From contig NZ_DLHM01000006.1 of the NCBI RefSeq assembly GCF_002483205.1, forward strand, positions 62,001 through 126,000: 64,000 nt of DNA. The letters are read 5' to 3'. Shown here piece after piece: positions 16,283-25,139 of the stretch. The position numbers were made by a program, and so were the translations under genes. A model generated the notes under the pieces. That model did no database searches and had not been told where the DNA came from. It saw only the letters and a list, made by a program, of their open reading frames with translations. Every line of letters begins with the position of its first letter. Position 1 is the first letter of the stretch. The stretch comes from Flavihumibacter sp. UBA7668. Its GTDB lineage: Bacteria; Bacteroidota; Bacteroidia; Chitinophagales; Chitinophagaceae.

Positions 16283-16283
16283 G

Positions 16284-16297
16284 GAGGTGAAAGGTTA
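16284..16297 (+). repeat. Two-unit trace of the GAGGTGA heptamer repeat
   Basis: GAGGTGA followed by AAGGTTA lies between the TAG stop of the LytTR gene and the convergent kinase, whose TAA stop is formed by the second unit. It matches the units of the 16-copy array at 34870 and also starts right after a TAG stop codon there. Confidence 0.45.
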
Positions 16298-19200
16298 GGT
16301 TCGCAGTTTCATCTCCAGCCGCACCAGCGTGCCGGTATTCAGTTCCGAAAGGATTTCGAGATGGGCACCGATGGCGGCGGCACGTCGTTTCATATCCAGG
16401 ATACCCCTGCCCTTAGCAACGCCTGTTGTATCAAATCCTTTCCCATCGTCCTGTATCACTAATTGCAATTTCTTTTTACGCAAGCGCAACTGTACCTGGA
16501 TATTCCGGGCATCGGAATGTTTCACCGCATTTACAACAGCCTCCTTAAAAATAGATAATAATTCATAACGGTGTTCCATATCCGAATGTTTATCCTCGAT
16601 AAACGGATCGGCATCAATCTGAATATTGATATCGTGCATGGATTCCTGTTCCAGCGCAAACTGTTTCATGCGCTCGAGTGTTTTCACCAGCTGATCGTTC
16701 TGCGGATTAATACTCCACACCATATCGTACATGGCCTGCGTCATCCGGTTACTGGTTTCACTGATATGATGGATATAATCGCGGGTCCGCAAATGATCCT
16801 GTTCGATCTTGGTTTTGGCCAACTCACTTGAAATATTAATACTGCTGAGTGAATTCGTCAGATCTTCTGTCAAACTCGTTGCAATCCGGGTTCTAATACT
16901 CTCGGTTGCCCTGATTTTTTGCATGCGTAAACGATCGAGCCAATACAGAAAAACGATCGCAATAAAAACCATCAGCGCCATAAACCAATAGGAGCGCCAG
17001 AACGGTGGTTTTACCTGAATGGCCAAACTTGTAATACGGGCTGATTCCTCACCATCACCATTAACCGCTTTTACCATAAATGTATAGTTGCGATAAGGCA
17101 GGTAATTATAGATGGCCTGGTTACGAGTCGACCGAACCCAATCTTCATCCAACCCATCCAGCTTATGATAATAAATCAATTGTCCATGTTCGAGGTATTG
17201 AAGCGAAGCATAGTCGATCTTAATCGAATTATTATTGTGATTAAGTTCCAGTCTGCCTTCCGGACGGATGGAATCATAATTAACCCGTTTATTCATGACC
17301 TCCATACCGGTGATGGTAACCTGAGGCGGCAGAATGGAATGCATTACTTTATCCGGATCAAAAACCAGAAAATTATGACTGGTTGTAAATGCGAGCAAAG
17401 AATCGTGGATGCGAAAAGCACCTCCCGAAGTGAAATTGTCAAACTGGATGCCATCCCTCCGGTCGAAAATAGTAAAAGAGTTTTGCTTGAGATTCCATCG
17501 GCATAAACCGTTTTGTAATCCGATCCACACCCTGCCTTTTTTATCTGTTTGAAGCAGATAGGCTGAATTCGATGGCAGTCCATCATCGGACGATACAATA
17601 CGATGCGTCATATTTCGCGTATTCAGCACCGTTATATTGGCTGTTGCCAGTAATAAGAGGCTGTCATTATAACGGATGATATCCGTGGGAGAATCATTGC
17701 CACTTTTCCAACCCGATGATTCTTTGGTAACATGGTGCAATATTTTACCGGTAGCAGGATCTATATGATAGGTACCCCAGCCGAGGGTGCCTACCCATAA
17801 ACTTCCATCCCAGTCGATATATAATTTATGAACGAGTCCGAGTTCATGCACCAGTTCGTATCCTTTAGTGGGATCGCCCCCTGATTTTTTAAAATCCCAT
17901 TTAACCAGGCGGCCTCCCTGTGTGCCAAACCAGATATTTCCTTCCCGGTCCTCTGCCATTTGCCGGATGGTTCTTTCCTTAAAAATGGGAGGTTGGCTTG
18001 CCCAGACCTTACCGGTTTTCGGGTTGTACACTTTCATGAAACCGGTTTGTTCACCCAAAAAAATAAGTCCTGTTTTCGAATGCTCCTGAATAAACCAGAG
18101 ATTCATATTATCCTTCCATCGATCAAAGGCCGGTGGTGTTCGAACAGGTTGAAAAAGGCTGTCATAAATATAAACACCGACTCCCCAGGTGCCTACCCAG
18201 ATTTGTCCGTTTTTCAATTGTTTTACATGTTCTACCGGTCCGTCGAGTGGCTGTTTTTGGTTGGGTCGCAGCAGGTAATACGCGTTGAAAGCCTGTGCGC
18301 CCGGATTGAAAAGAAATAATCCATCTGTCGTGGCCAGCCAGGCATTCTGATCACGGTCTTCGAATAGTTGGAGGCCCACATCAAACCGAAACTGTTCGCT
18401 GAAAGGCGCGGATTGATGTACAAATTGAAAACTCTGACGAAGTGTATCAAATTCAGCAATAAAGGGAAGTCCGTATAACCAGATGGTTCCATTTTTTTGT
18501 TGCGTCATCCCTCTGTATTCATGATATTCTTTTGGGATTTGCTGACCGATATAATGTCTGGTTTTTTTTCCGGTAGCGCCATCGTACCAATAGGAATATG
18601 GCACAGGATGCCGGTAGGGCCAGTGGAAAAGAAGGATACTTTTACTGCCATGTATAGGTTCTATTGCCTGAATATTATGGATGCCGGCAAAACTTTCAAT
18701 AATGGGATCGCCGGAGGCATTTGAACCTGCAAAGGAACTTCGTTTCAATTGAGGTTCATATTTTATCAGCCCGGAATCGCAGCCCAGCCAAAATACCTTG
18801 CGGTTGGCATCCGGCTGGAAATAGAGCACCACCCAGTTGGCCGGTATAGCAAATTGTTTTGCCATGGCCACAAAGCGTTCCTGTTTCTCATCGTATAAAA
18901 ATACACCCTGACCAATCATCAGCAGGTAAAGATTGCCATTCCAGTCCTGTTTAAAAATGGACGTATGAAATAAACTATGTGGTTTAGGTTGCATCTCCAC
19001 CGGAACATCGCGATAGGTAAAGCGGGCCCCGTCAAAAAGTCCCACCCGGTTATCCTCATTCACTATCCAGATCCGTCCTTTTTTATCACAAAAAAGCGTA
19101 GCCAGGTTATTGGACGGGATGCTGTTGGGTGTATTTCGGTTATGCTTGAAGGTGATGAAGTCGCGGCCGTCGAAACGCTGCAGTCCATTTGTTGTAGCCA

Positions 19201-19366
19201 GCCATATATATCCTTTTGTATCCTGTCCAACTGCATTAACGTGGTTGGATACCAGACCGTTTGCCGTAGTGTATTGGGTAAAGGAATATTGCCGGGCCTG
19301 CTGGGCCAGGAGTGGAGCTGTTTTGAGCAACAGGACCATGAAGAAAACTTGCAGATGCTTTGCCAT
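16295..19366 (-). CDS. Two-component sensor with propeller and Y_Y_Y domains; phospho-accepting histidine missing
   Basis: A 1023-residue inner-membrane protein. Signal peptide 1-21; periplasmic propeller repeats of the Reg_prop type (about 30-690, with many GYIWLATTNGLQRFDG, NIWFGTQGG and LWVGTLGWG blades); a Y_Y_Y domain (about 700-785, with YASLQYLEHGQLIYYHKLDG and YTFMVKAVNGDGE); one membrane helix (about 791-810); then a HisKA_3-type dimerisation region and an HATPase domain (N box EAVVNAVKHSDA, G1 DDGKGFD, GRGILDMKRR). In the dimerisation helix the usual RIAxDLHDDxG reads RIATSLTEDLTNSLSSI: Thr833 (bases 16868-16870) replaces the phospho-accepting His. The ATP site seems intact. It faces the LytTR gene tail to tail. 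Possible role: ligand-controlled partner of another kinase (inference). Confidence 0.9.
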   Translation of the reverse strand: MAKHLQVFFMVLLLKTAPLLAQQARQYSFTQYTTANGLVSNHVNAVGQDTKGYIWLATTNGLQRFDGRDFITFKHNRNTPNSIPSNNLATLFCDKKGRIWIVNEDNRVGLFDGARFTYRDVPVEMQPKPHSLFHTSIFKQDWNGNLYLLMIGQGVFLYDEKQERFVAMAKQFAIPANWVVLYFQPDANRKVFWLGCDSGLIKYEPQLKRSSFAGSNASGDPIIESFAGIHNIQAIEPIHGSKSILLFHWPYRHPVPYSYWYDGATGKKTRHYIGQQIPKEYHEYRGMTQQKNGTIWLYGLPFIAEFDTLRQSFQFVHQSAPFSEQFRFDVGLQLFEDRDQNAWLATTDGLFLFNPGAQAFNAYYLLRPNQKQPLDGPVEHVKQLKNGQIWVGTWGVGVYIYDSLFQPVRTPPAFDRWKDNMNLWFIQEHSKTGLIFLGEQTGFMKVYNPKTGKVWASQPPIFKERTIRQMAEDREGNIWFGTQGGRLVKWDFKKSGGDPTKGYELVHELGLVHKLYIDWDGSLWVGTLGWGTYHIDPATGKILHHVTKESSGWKSGNDSPTDIIRYNDSLLLLATANITVLNTRNMTHRIVSSDDGLPSNSAYLLQTDKKGRVWIGLQNGLCRWNLKQNSFTIFDRRDGIQFDNFTSGGAFRIHDSLLAFTTSHNFLVFDPDKVMHSILPPQVTITGMEVMNKRVNYDSIRPEGRLELNHNNNSIKIDYASLQYLEHGQLIYYHKLDGLDEDWVRSTRNQAIYNYLPYRNYTFMVKAVNGDGEESARITSLAIQVKPPFWRSYWFMALMVFIAIVFLYWLDRLRMQKIRATESIRTRIATSLTEDLTNSLSSINISSELAKTKIEQDHLRTRDYIHHISETSNRMTQAMYDMVWSINPQNDQLVKTLERMKQFALEQESMHDINIQIDADPFIEDKHSDMEHRYELLSIFKEAVVNAVKHSDARNIQVQLRLRKKKLQLVIQDDGKGFDTTGVAKGRGILDMKRRAAAIGAHLEILSELNTGTLVRLEMKLRT

Positions 19367-19531
19367 TTCAGAATTGGGTAGTCAAATATACTTCGCTGCC
19401 GGTTTTAAACGGGAGTGATCCGCTTGTTTGTTGGAATAAGGGATGGACTGATGAATTCCGGGTATCAATTGTTAACTAGATAAGCTCGTTACAATTGGTA
19501 GCGGGATTTTGCGGTTTCATGCAGGTATTGG

Positions 19532-19562
19532 TTTGTTTGGAGTGTTCCGGGTGGTAGTATTG
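19532..19562 (+). promoter_or_regulatory. Candidate promoter for the glycosyltransferase gene
   Basis: TTTG at 19532-19535 and TAGTATTG at 19555-19562 are 19 bases apart, the spacing expected for the Bacteroidota -33 and -7 boxes; the -7 box has one mismatch to TAnnTTTG. The start codon is 32 bases further on. Confidence 0.5.
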
Positions 19563-19594
19563 CTGCTGAATTAACCAACCTTATCAGATCAACT

Positions 19595-20932
19595 ATGAAC
19601 CCCAAAAAAGGCAGGAGAATCCTGTTTGCCAATGTTCCTGCGGATGGACATTTCAATCCGCTTACTTCGCTGGCTGCTCATTTAAAAGCAGAAGGCTATG
19701 AAATAGCCTGGTACAGTTCTGGTTTATATGCAGAGAAAATCAGGCAGTTAGGTATACTGCATTTTCCCTTTCGGAAAGCGATGGACATCAATGCAGCAAC
19801 TATTGATATGATTTTGCCACAGCGACAAAAAATCAAAGGTAAACTGGCGCTACTGAATTTTGATATGCAGGAGTTTTTTATCAGAAGAGGGCCCGAATAT
19901 TATGAAGATATTGCGGCGATTTATGAGGCGTTCCCCTTCGATTTATTTATTGCGGATTGTGCGTTTACCGGTATTCCCTATGTCAAAGATAAGATGGGCA
20001 TCTCGGTATTATCAATCGGGATTATGCCACTAATGGAAACTTCCCGCAATCTGGCGCCACCCGGATTAGGGCTGCCGCCTGCAGGAACTTTGTTTGGAAA
20101 ATTATGGCATCGGATACTGAGAAAAGTTATTCTGGATTATGTGTTTCGTCCATCTTCCCGGTTATTGCATCAGTTGTTGGATGAGCATGCGATTTATCAT
20201 GGTAATCAGCACCTATTTGATCTGGCGGTTACCAAATCGGATCTCTATCTGCAAAGTGGTACCCCTTCTTTTGAGTTTGAGCGGGAGGACCTGAATGAGC
20301 GGGTTCGGTTTATTGGTCCGGTTTTGCCGCAGAAAAAAATAAGCAATAGAAAAGCCTGGTATGATTCACGTGTTGAATCGTATGAGCGGGTGGTGTTGAT
20401 AACGCAGGGAACTTTTGAAAAAGATACCACCAAATTATTGGAGCCGGCATTAGAGGCGTTGCGAAACAGCAACTATCTGGTAATCATAACAACGGGTGGC
20501 TATGGTACAGACCGCCTTCGCCAGCAATACCTGGCACCCAATATTATCATTGAAGATTTTATCCCTTTTGAGGAAGTGATGCCCTATGCAGATGTATATG
20601 TTTCCAATGGCGGGTATGGGGGCGTGCTCTTATCGATTCAGCAGGAGGTTCCTCTGGTGGTTGCGGGCATGAATGAAGGGAAATCGGAGATCAATGTGCG
20701 GGTTGGTTATTTTGGGTTGGGTATAAATCTGAATACCGAGCGTCCAACAGTAAAAGCCATCCGGAATGCCGTAGAGATCGTATTGAAGGAGGATGCATAT
20801 CGCGATAATGTTAAAGAAATGGCGCGAGAGTTTTTGCAATACCAGCCGGCCACTTTAACCTCTTTGTATGTGCGTGAACTTCTCCTCAACAAACGTATAA
20901 AAGAACCAGTTCGCAGTTTATCCTTAATATAA
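19595..20932 (+). CDS. Glycosyltransferase, GT1/MGT-like (UGT superfamily)
   Basis: A 445-residue GT-B-fold enzyme. The N-terminal domain opens RRILFANVPADGHFNPLTSLAAHL with the acceptor-side His common in this family (DGHFNP). The C-terminal domain has the nucleotide-sugar site FIPFEEVMPYADVYVSNGGYGGVLLSIQQEVPLVVAG, where the family usually has THGGxG/S; here Ser-Asn replaces Thr-His before GGYGG, so the diphosphate-binding His of the typical motif is Asn. Enzymes of this kind glycosylate small lipophilic acceptors such as sterols, macrolides or carotenoids. A CrtI-like enzyme lies 1.6 kb downstream on the other strand, so a carotenoid-type acceptor is a possibility, but this is only inference. 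Followed by a lipoprotein gene after 25 bases. Confidence 0.85.
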   Translation: MNPKKGRRILFANVPADGHFNPLTSLAAHLKAEGYEIAWYSSGLYAEKIRQLGILHFPFRKAMDINAATIDMILPQRQKIKGKLALLNFDMQEFFIRRGPEYYEDIAAIYEAFPFDLFIADCAFTGIPYVKDKMGISVLSIGIMPLMETSRNLAPPGLGLPPAGTLFGKLWHRILRKVILDYVFRPSSRLLHQLLDEHAIYHGNQHLFDLAVTKSDLYLQSGTPSFEFEREDLNERVRFIGPVLPQKKISNRKAWYDSRVESYERVVLITQGTFEKDTTKLLEPALEALRNSNYLVIITTGGYGTDRLRQQYLAPNIIIEDFIPFEEVMPYADVYVSNGGYGGVLLSIQQEVPLVVAGMNEGKSEINVRVGYFGLGINLNTERPTVKAIRNAVEIVLKEDAYRDNVKEMAREFLQYQPATLTSLYVRELLLNKRIKEPVRSLSLI

Positions 20933-20957
20933 ACCATTAACCATTAAAACAATCTAC

Positions 20958-21740
20958 ATGAAAAAAAGATGGAGCAATTTGCTGCTTGTTGCAGCTGTAG
21001 TAGGATTCAGTTCCTGCAGTAAAGATGACAATGAAAACAACGGAATTTTTAAAGGGGCGCAGATAAGTTTCCATGAGGGGAAAGCGCATTCCTGGATTCA
21101 GGTATCAAAAGAAGGTAAACCGGAAAAATTAGGGATTTCGATCAATGACAAAGCCTGGAATAATTTGCCGGTAGGAGGTGATGGGGGGCATAATCATGCC
21201 AACAGTGTTACCTTGCCTTTGCATGCTAAAGCGTTGACGCTTACACCATTCAAACATATCGGACTGGATTGGAATCCGGCCGGACATGAGCCGGAAGAAG
21301 TGTATACCTTGCCGCATTTTGATTTTCATTATTATCTGATCAATGAAGGGGAACGGATGGCGATTCCACCGTATGAGCAAAATCCGACTGGTTTTGACAA
21401 TGTTCCCGCAGCGGGATATTTCCCCGCGAATTATATCGCGCCTCCGGGTGGAGTTCCTCAAATGGGAAAACATTGGCTGGATGCAACGGCACCTGAATTA
21501 AACGGGTCAACCTTTACGGAAACCTTTTTATTCGGGTCCTATAACGGAAAGGTGAATTTTTGGGAGCCGATGGTAACCAAATTATTTATTGAGCAGTCCA
21601 ATGGATTTGTACGGGCGATTCCACAACCGCAGAAATTTCAGACAGCGGGATATTATCCCACTAAGATGAAGATTAAGCGGACAGGTGGAAACCGGGAAAT
21701 TACGTTGGAAGATTTTGTATACAGAGAAGCAACCAACTAA
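20958..21740 (+). CDS. Lipoprotein, possibly DUF5602/TTHB210-like
   Basis: A 260-residue exported lipoprotein. The signal sequence MKKRWSNLLLVAAVVGFSSC ends in a lipobox (FSSC, Cys20), followed by an acidic linker DDNENN. The mature part has histidine-rich patches (GGDGGHNHANSV, PHFDFHYYLIN) and a conserved-looking GKHWLDATAPELNG block. These blocks resemble proteins with the DUF5602 or TTHB210-like domain, but I cannot confirm this. The His clusters could bind metal. It lies between the glycosyltransferase (25 bases) and the hemerythrin-like gene (10 bases) and probably shares their transcript. Confidence 0.7.
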   Translation: MKKRWSNLLLVAAVVGFSSCSKDDNENNGIFKGAQISFHEGKAHSWIQVSKEGKPEKLGISINDKAWNNLPVGGDGGHNHANSVTLPLHAKALTLTPFKHIGLDWNPAGHEPEEVYTLPHFDFHYYLINEGERMAIPPYEQNPTGFDNVPAAGYFPANYIAPPGGVPQMGKHWLDATAPELNGSTFTETFLFGSYNGKVNFWEPMVTKLFIEQSNGFVRAIPQPQKFQTAGYYPTKMKIKRTGGNREITLEDFVYREATN

Positions 21741-21750
21741 ACTAACTAAA

Positions 21751-22455
21751 ATGCGCAGGTTTAATATATTTCAGACATCGCACAGTGCTTTAAGGGCACA
21801 GTTGCTGGATGCCAGCCTGCAGCTACAGTTTACCAATTTTTCTCAGATACAGCAGGTACAGCATCGGTTCGATCAGGTGATTGAACTGGTGCTGGCTTGT
21901 CAACGCCAGGCGGAAGAGGAAAGTAGGTATATCATACCGGCACTTGAGCCATTTGCGGTGCGGGTGCCGGAATGTTTTGCTGCAGATAAAACAGGTCGGA
22001 TATCGCCATTGGACCGGATTGTGGAGCATATGCGGGTATTTGATGAGGAAGCGGGTTCAGTACGTTCGCGTAAATGGGCACCGGCACTATTTTCTGCGAG
22101 TTTCCGGCATTTGTCGGATTGGGTAATTCAGGCGATGCAGCGGCAGGAAGAAATGCTGAATCCACTTTTATGGAAATATTTTTCGGATGATGCTATTTAT
22201 GCGCTGCAATTAAAAATTGAAGGCAAGCAAACCATGTCGGAATGGCTGGATTTGTGTTCCTGGATGATGAAGGATATGGATGATGCGGATATTGCAAACT
22301 GGTTAAATACCATGGAGCAGGGTTTACCCAAACCAGTGTTTGAGTTGCTGCTGGAAAAAATTACCGGTGAATTACCCCTGTTGAAATGGGACCTGGTTGA
22401 AGGTCACCGGAAAGGTGTCAGACACATGTCTAAGAGCGTCCTGACATGTATCTGA
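21751..22455 (+). CDS. Hemerythrin-like helical protein with degraded metal site
   Basis: A 234-residue all-helical protein. Its opening RRFNIFQTSHSALRAQLLDASLQLQFTNF and the later LLWKYFSDDAIYALQLKI and WMMKDMDDADIANWLNTM follow the layout I know from Bacteroidota hemerythrin/HHE proteins. Positions where that family has iron ligands are altered: the usual H-x-x-H/E-x-x-x cluster reads CQRQAEEESRYIIPAL, and the later His-rich turn reads VIQAMQRQEEMLNPLLW. Only the first His and one HMRVFDEE His remain. The ATG at 21751 follows the lipoprotein by ten bases; the in-frame extension to 21685 overlaps that gene. The last 14 or so residues (GVRHMSKSVLTCI) are encoded by a palindromic repeat that provides the stop. 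Function unknown. Confidence 0.6.
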   Translation: MRRFNIFQTSHSALRAQLLDASLQLQFTNFSQIQQVQHRFDQVIELVLACQRQAEEESRYIIPALEPFAVRVPECFAADKTGRISPLDRIVEHMRVFDEEAGSVRSRKWAPALFSASFRHLSDWVIQAMQRQEEMLNPLLWKYFSDDAIYALQLKIEGKQTMSEWLDLCSWMMKDMDDADIANWLNTMEQGLPKPVFELLLEKITGELPLLKWDLVEGHRKGVRHMSKSVLTCI

Positions 22456-22493
22456 CACCTCTCTAACACTGTTCTAACACCTGTCTGACACCT
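22413..22493 (-). repeat. Palindromic intergenic repeat, copy 2
   Basis: Inverted relative to copies 1 and 3. The hairpin arms AGGTGTCAGA (22413-22422) and TCTGACACCT (22451-22460) come first, then CTCTAACACTGTTCTAACAC and CTGTCTGACACCT. It lies between two convergent genes and supplies the stop codon of the hemerythrin-like gene; its outer end touches the TAG stop of the CrtI-like gene. Confidence 0.85.
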
Positions 22494-24201
22494 AAACCTG
22501 GGCCTCCCGGCGTTTTGCCCTTTCGGATGGAGTGGGCGCAGTGGAAAACGGATATTGATCATTACTGAATTCCGGATGCAGCAAGGGTTCTTCCACCAAT
22601 GCTTTTCCATCCATATACCGGGCCATGCTCTTAAATAAAGATGGCCGCTCCTTTTTGAAAATCAGAAATGCCGCATTGGCGCCTGCTTTGACGGCTATCG
22701 GAACACCGCCACCTAATTCTGCCCAATGTCCGCCTAAGATCAGGTTTCTCACCGGTGTTTGATAATGCGCAATTTTCGCCTGCATATTGGCCCTGCCCGG
22801 ACGAGCACCCATCATCGTACCATTCTTATTTCCCGTATAACGATAATGAGTAACCGGAGTAGCAACTTCGTAAAACAGAATATGCGATTTGAGTCCGGGT
22901 GCTATTTTATCTTCCACCCGCGCAATTAGTTTTTCAGCTATTTTCTGTTTCAATTCTTTATAGGCTTCCCCACGAACATAATTTCCATCTGCATCGCGGG
23001 AGGTTTTCCATTCATCCATATACTTCATTTCAGCCGGCATATAAATAGTCAGGGTACCCTGATGCTCCGGACACAAGGTTTTATCGCGTACAGTAGCAGC
23101 CAATACACTTACTTCAACGGTTTCAGGATTTCCATTCGAATATGCATCAAAGGGAAGGTTTTCATCCACCAGGTGAATCATCTCTTCATTAAAACCAAGC
23201 TGTTCAGCCGGACAATCCAGCGCAATGGACAGTGTAACAGATGAAGTATACAATTCCGCCTGGCGTAATTTTTCTTTTAATTTCGCCGGAATCGCCTCAG
23301 CCGGAAGCATTTTTTCATAGATCGTTTCGATATCATTGGCTGCGATTACATACCTGCTTTTAAATGTATAGGCTTTGTTTCGGTGCAGAAAATGAACTCC
23401 TTTCGCCTGGTTATCTTCCACAATAATATCCGTTACCTTACTTTGAAATAGTACCTGTCCCCCGCGCGATTCAATATTGTGTTGCAACCATTTGGGTATC
23501 ATCTGGCTGCCCCCTTTAGGCGGACTCTGAAAATCGCCATAGTAAGCCCAGCCGATGGGAACAAAACAACCGATCAATTCATGTTCGGATGCGAAAATCC
23601 GATGCAATCCCGGGTCTTTGAAAAATTTATTCAGTCCTTTTTTCAGCCCCTTTTCACCACTGTACATAACATAGGGAATAAAAGGGATCACAAAACGAAA
23701 AGTCTTGTATCCTGATGAAATTTTTTCCCAGGTTGTCATATTTTCTTTGGAACGAAAAACAGTGTTGAATTCCTTAAAAGAGCGGCCAATTTTTTTGGCG
23801 CTGGCAAAGAATCTACGGATCCCTTTTTCCTCGTGAGGATATTCTTTAATCAACTGATCTCTCCATTCATCCGGATTGTTAGTTAGCAAATAATTAAAAT
23901 TATTTCCCATATAACGACGAATCCGCTGTTGGGGAACAGCTGTGGGATAATCTTTTCCAACCAAATCAAAAATACGGCAGATGAGTCCACCCGGACCGTA
24001 TTGGTTCAGCCAGTGAATGGCCGTGTCGAACAGAAAGTTTTTCCTTCTAAAGCCGGCGAGATAGCCACCCGCATGTGGTTCTTTTTCCAATACACAAACA
24101 CGGTAACCGGCCTTGGTTAACAATGCAGCGGCAGTTAAGCCACCCACACCCGACCCGATTACAATTACATCATAGGACTCGTTTAAACCTGGTTTAAGCA
24201 T
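22492..24201 (-). CDS. NAD(P)/FAD-dependent oxidoreductase, phytoene desaturase / retinol saturase-like (CrtI family)
   Basis: A 569-residue flavoprotein. The FAD dinucleotide-binding fold is at the N terminus (DVIVIGSGVGGLTAAALLTKAGYRVCVLEKEPHAGGYLAGF, residues about 10-50) and the C-terminal FAD contact block at about 490-525 (NLILGGHWAELGGGVPIAVKAGANAA). Family members desaturate or saturate polyenes and related lipids: carotenoid desaturases and isomerases, and retinol 13,14-reductases. No other carotenoid gene (crtB, crtY) is in the window, so the substrate is open. An acyl carrier protein gene starts 75 bases away in the divergent direction. The C-terminal tail (SERAKRREAQV) ends in the flank of a palindromic repeat. 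Confidence 0.88.
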   Translation of the reverse strand: MLKPGLNESYDVIVIGSGVGGLTAAALLTKAGYRVCVLEKEPHAGGYLAGFRRKNFLFDTAIHWLNQYGPGGLICRIFDLVGKDYPTAVPQQRIRRYMGNNFNYLLTNNPDEWRDQLIKEYPHEEKGIRRFFASAKKIGRSFKEFNTVFRSKENMTTWEKISSGYKTFRFVIPFIPYVMYSGEKGLKKGLNKFFKDPGLHRIFASEHELIGCFVPIGWAYYGDFQSPPKGGSQMIPKWLQHNIESRGGQVLFQSKVTDIIVEDNQAKGVHFLHRNKAYTFKSRYVIAANDIETIYEKMLPAEAIPAKLKEKLRQAELYTSSVTLSIALDCPAEQLGFNEEMIHLVDENLPFDAYSNGNPETVEVSVLAATVRDKTLCPEHQGTLTIYMPAEMKYMDEWKTSRDADGNYVRGEAYKELKQKIAEKLIARVEDKIAPGLKSHILFYEVATPVTHYRYTGNKNGTMMGARPGRANMQAKIAHYQTPVRNLILGGHWAELGGGVPIAVKAGANAAFLIFKKERPSLFKSMARYMDGKALVEEPLLHPEFSNDQYPFSTAPTPSERAKRREAQV

Positions 24202-24275
24202 GCGAGAAAATTACTAAACAGTTGGCATTAGTTGTACATTTGAGTAGGATATTAAACATATTTATTTTGAATGGT

Positions 24276-24521
24276 ATGACAGAAACGCAAATCATAGAGA
24301 AAATCAATCATTTTTTAGCTGAAGAATTTGAAGTTGCACCCGAGAAAATAAAACCGGATGCACAGTTGAAGGAGACGCTTGAGCTGGATAGTCTGGATTA
24401 TATAGATCTGGCGGTTGTGATAGAGCACAACCTTAATTTTAAGGTAAAACCGGAAGATTTTACCCGGATGATTACCGTGCAGGATTTTTATAATTACGCT
24501 TTTGCGAAATGTGGGGTATAA
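24276..24521 (+). CDS. Acyl carrier protein
   Basis: An 81-residue acyl carrier protein. The phosphopantetheine attachment Ser is in LELDSLDYIDLAVVIE, the DSL motif of the family. The fold of four acidic helices is complete. Start at 24276 (MTETQIIEKINHFLAEEF) gives the normal ACP length; the frame extends upstream to 24222 without a plausible start. It is not the housekeeping fatty-acid ACP by context, because no fab genes adjoin. Instead it is divergent from a CrtI-like oxidoreductase, so it may serve a specialised lipid or pigment pathway whose other genes lie elsewhere (inference). Its stop is one base from the end of the convergent DoxX gene. Confidence 0.9.
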   Translation: MTETQIIEKINHFLAEEFEVAPEKIKPDAQLKETLELDSLDYIDLAVVIEHNLNFKVKPEDFTRMITVQDFYNYAFAKCGV

Positions 24522-24522
24522 T

Positions 24523-24969
24523 TTATTTCAACTTTTCTTTTTCCATATCATCTGCCTTTATAGACCATGGGCCATCACCGGCCACCAGAAAATAAACAAG
24601 CAATACCAATACAATAAGAGAAACGATCAATTCAGGAAAAGGTTTCCATAACGCACGCGAGGTGTTTACGAAAAAAATCGCTCCCAATAGTATGGGAATC
24701 TGAATAAGGGTGGCGATTCTGGTATAGGCACCAAGAATCATCAAAATTCCACCCAGCAGATGTGCTACGAAAACATAATGTCCGAGTACCACCAGCGCAA
24801 ATTCCGGCATTGGTAGTTTAGCATCCACCTGAGCCATCAGATGACTCATGTTATAGACAAACTGAATTCCCTTGATACACAAAAAAATGCCGAGGGCAAT
24901 CCGTACGATGTCCATCCATTGGGGATGATGCCTGTCACCCCACAATTCAATACGATGAAGAAGATTCAT
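24523..24969 (-). CDS. DoxX-family membrane protein
   Basis: A 148-residue protein with four membrane helices, matching DoxX: first helix MDIVRIALGIFLCIKGIQFV, second around FALVVLGHYVFVAHLLGGILMILGAYTRIATLI, and the last FPELIVSLIVLVLLVYFLVAGDGPWSID-like end. Proteins of this family occur as subunits of quinol-linked oxidoreductases or as stand-alone proteins of unclear role. It is convergent with the ACP gene. No partner enzyme is adjacent. Confidence 0.85.
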   Translation of the reverse strand: MNLLHRIELWGDRHHPQWMDIVRIALGIFLCIKGIQFVYNMSHLMAQVDAKLPMPEFALVVLGHYVFVAHLLGGILMILGAYTRIATLIQIPILLGAIFFVNTSRALWKPFPELIVSLIVLVLLVYFLVAGDGPWSIKADDMEKEKLK

Positions 24970-25139
24970 AACGTAGAGTTGATGTGAAAGAATAAAGAGC
25001 TACCTTGAAGGTACGAAAATCTTATTGGTGGCAGTTCAACCACCGATTTCCCCAGTCTATTCAATAATTCCTTGATTTGCCCGGTCTCTTAGTCTACCTT
25101 GGTCTCTTAATACATTAACCAATAAACAACCTACAAACA

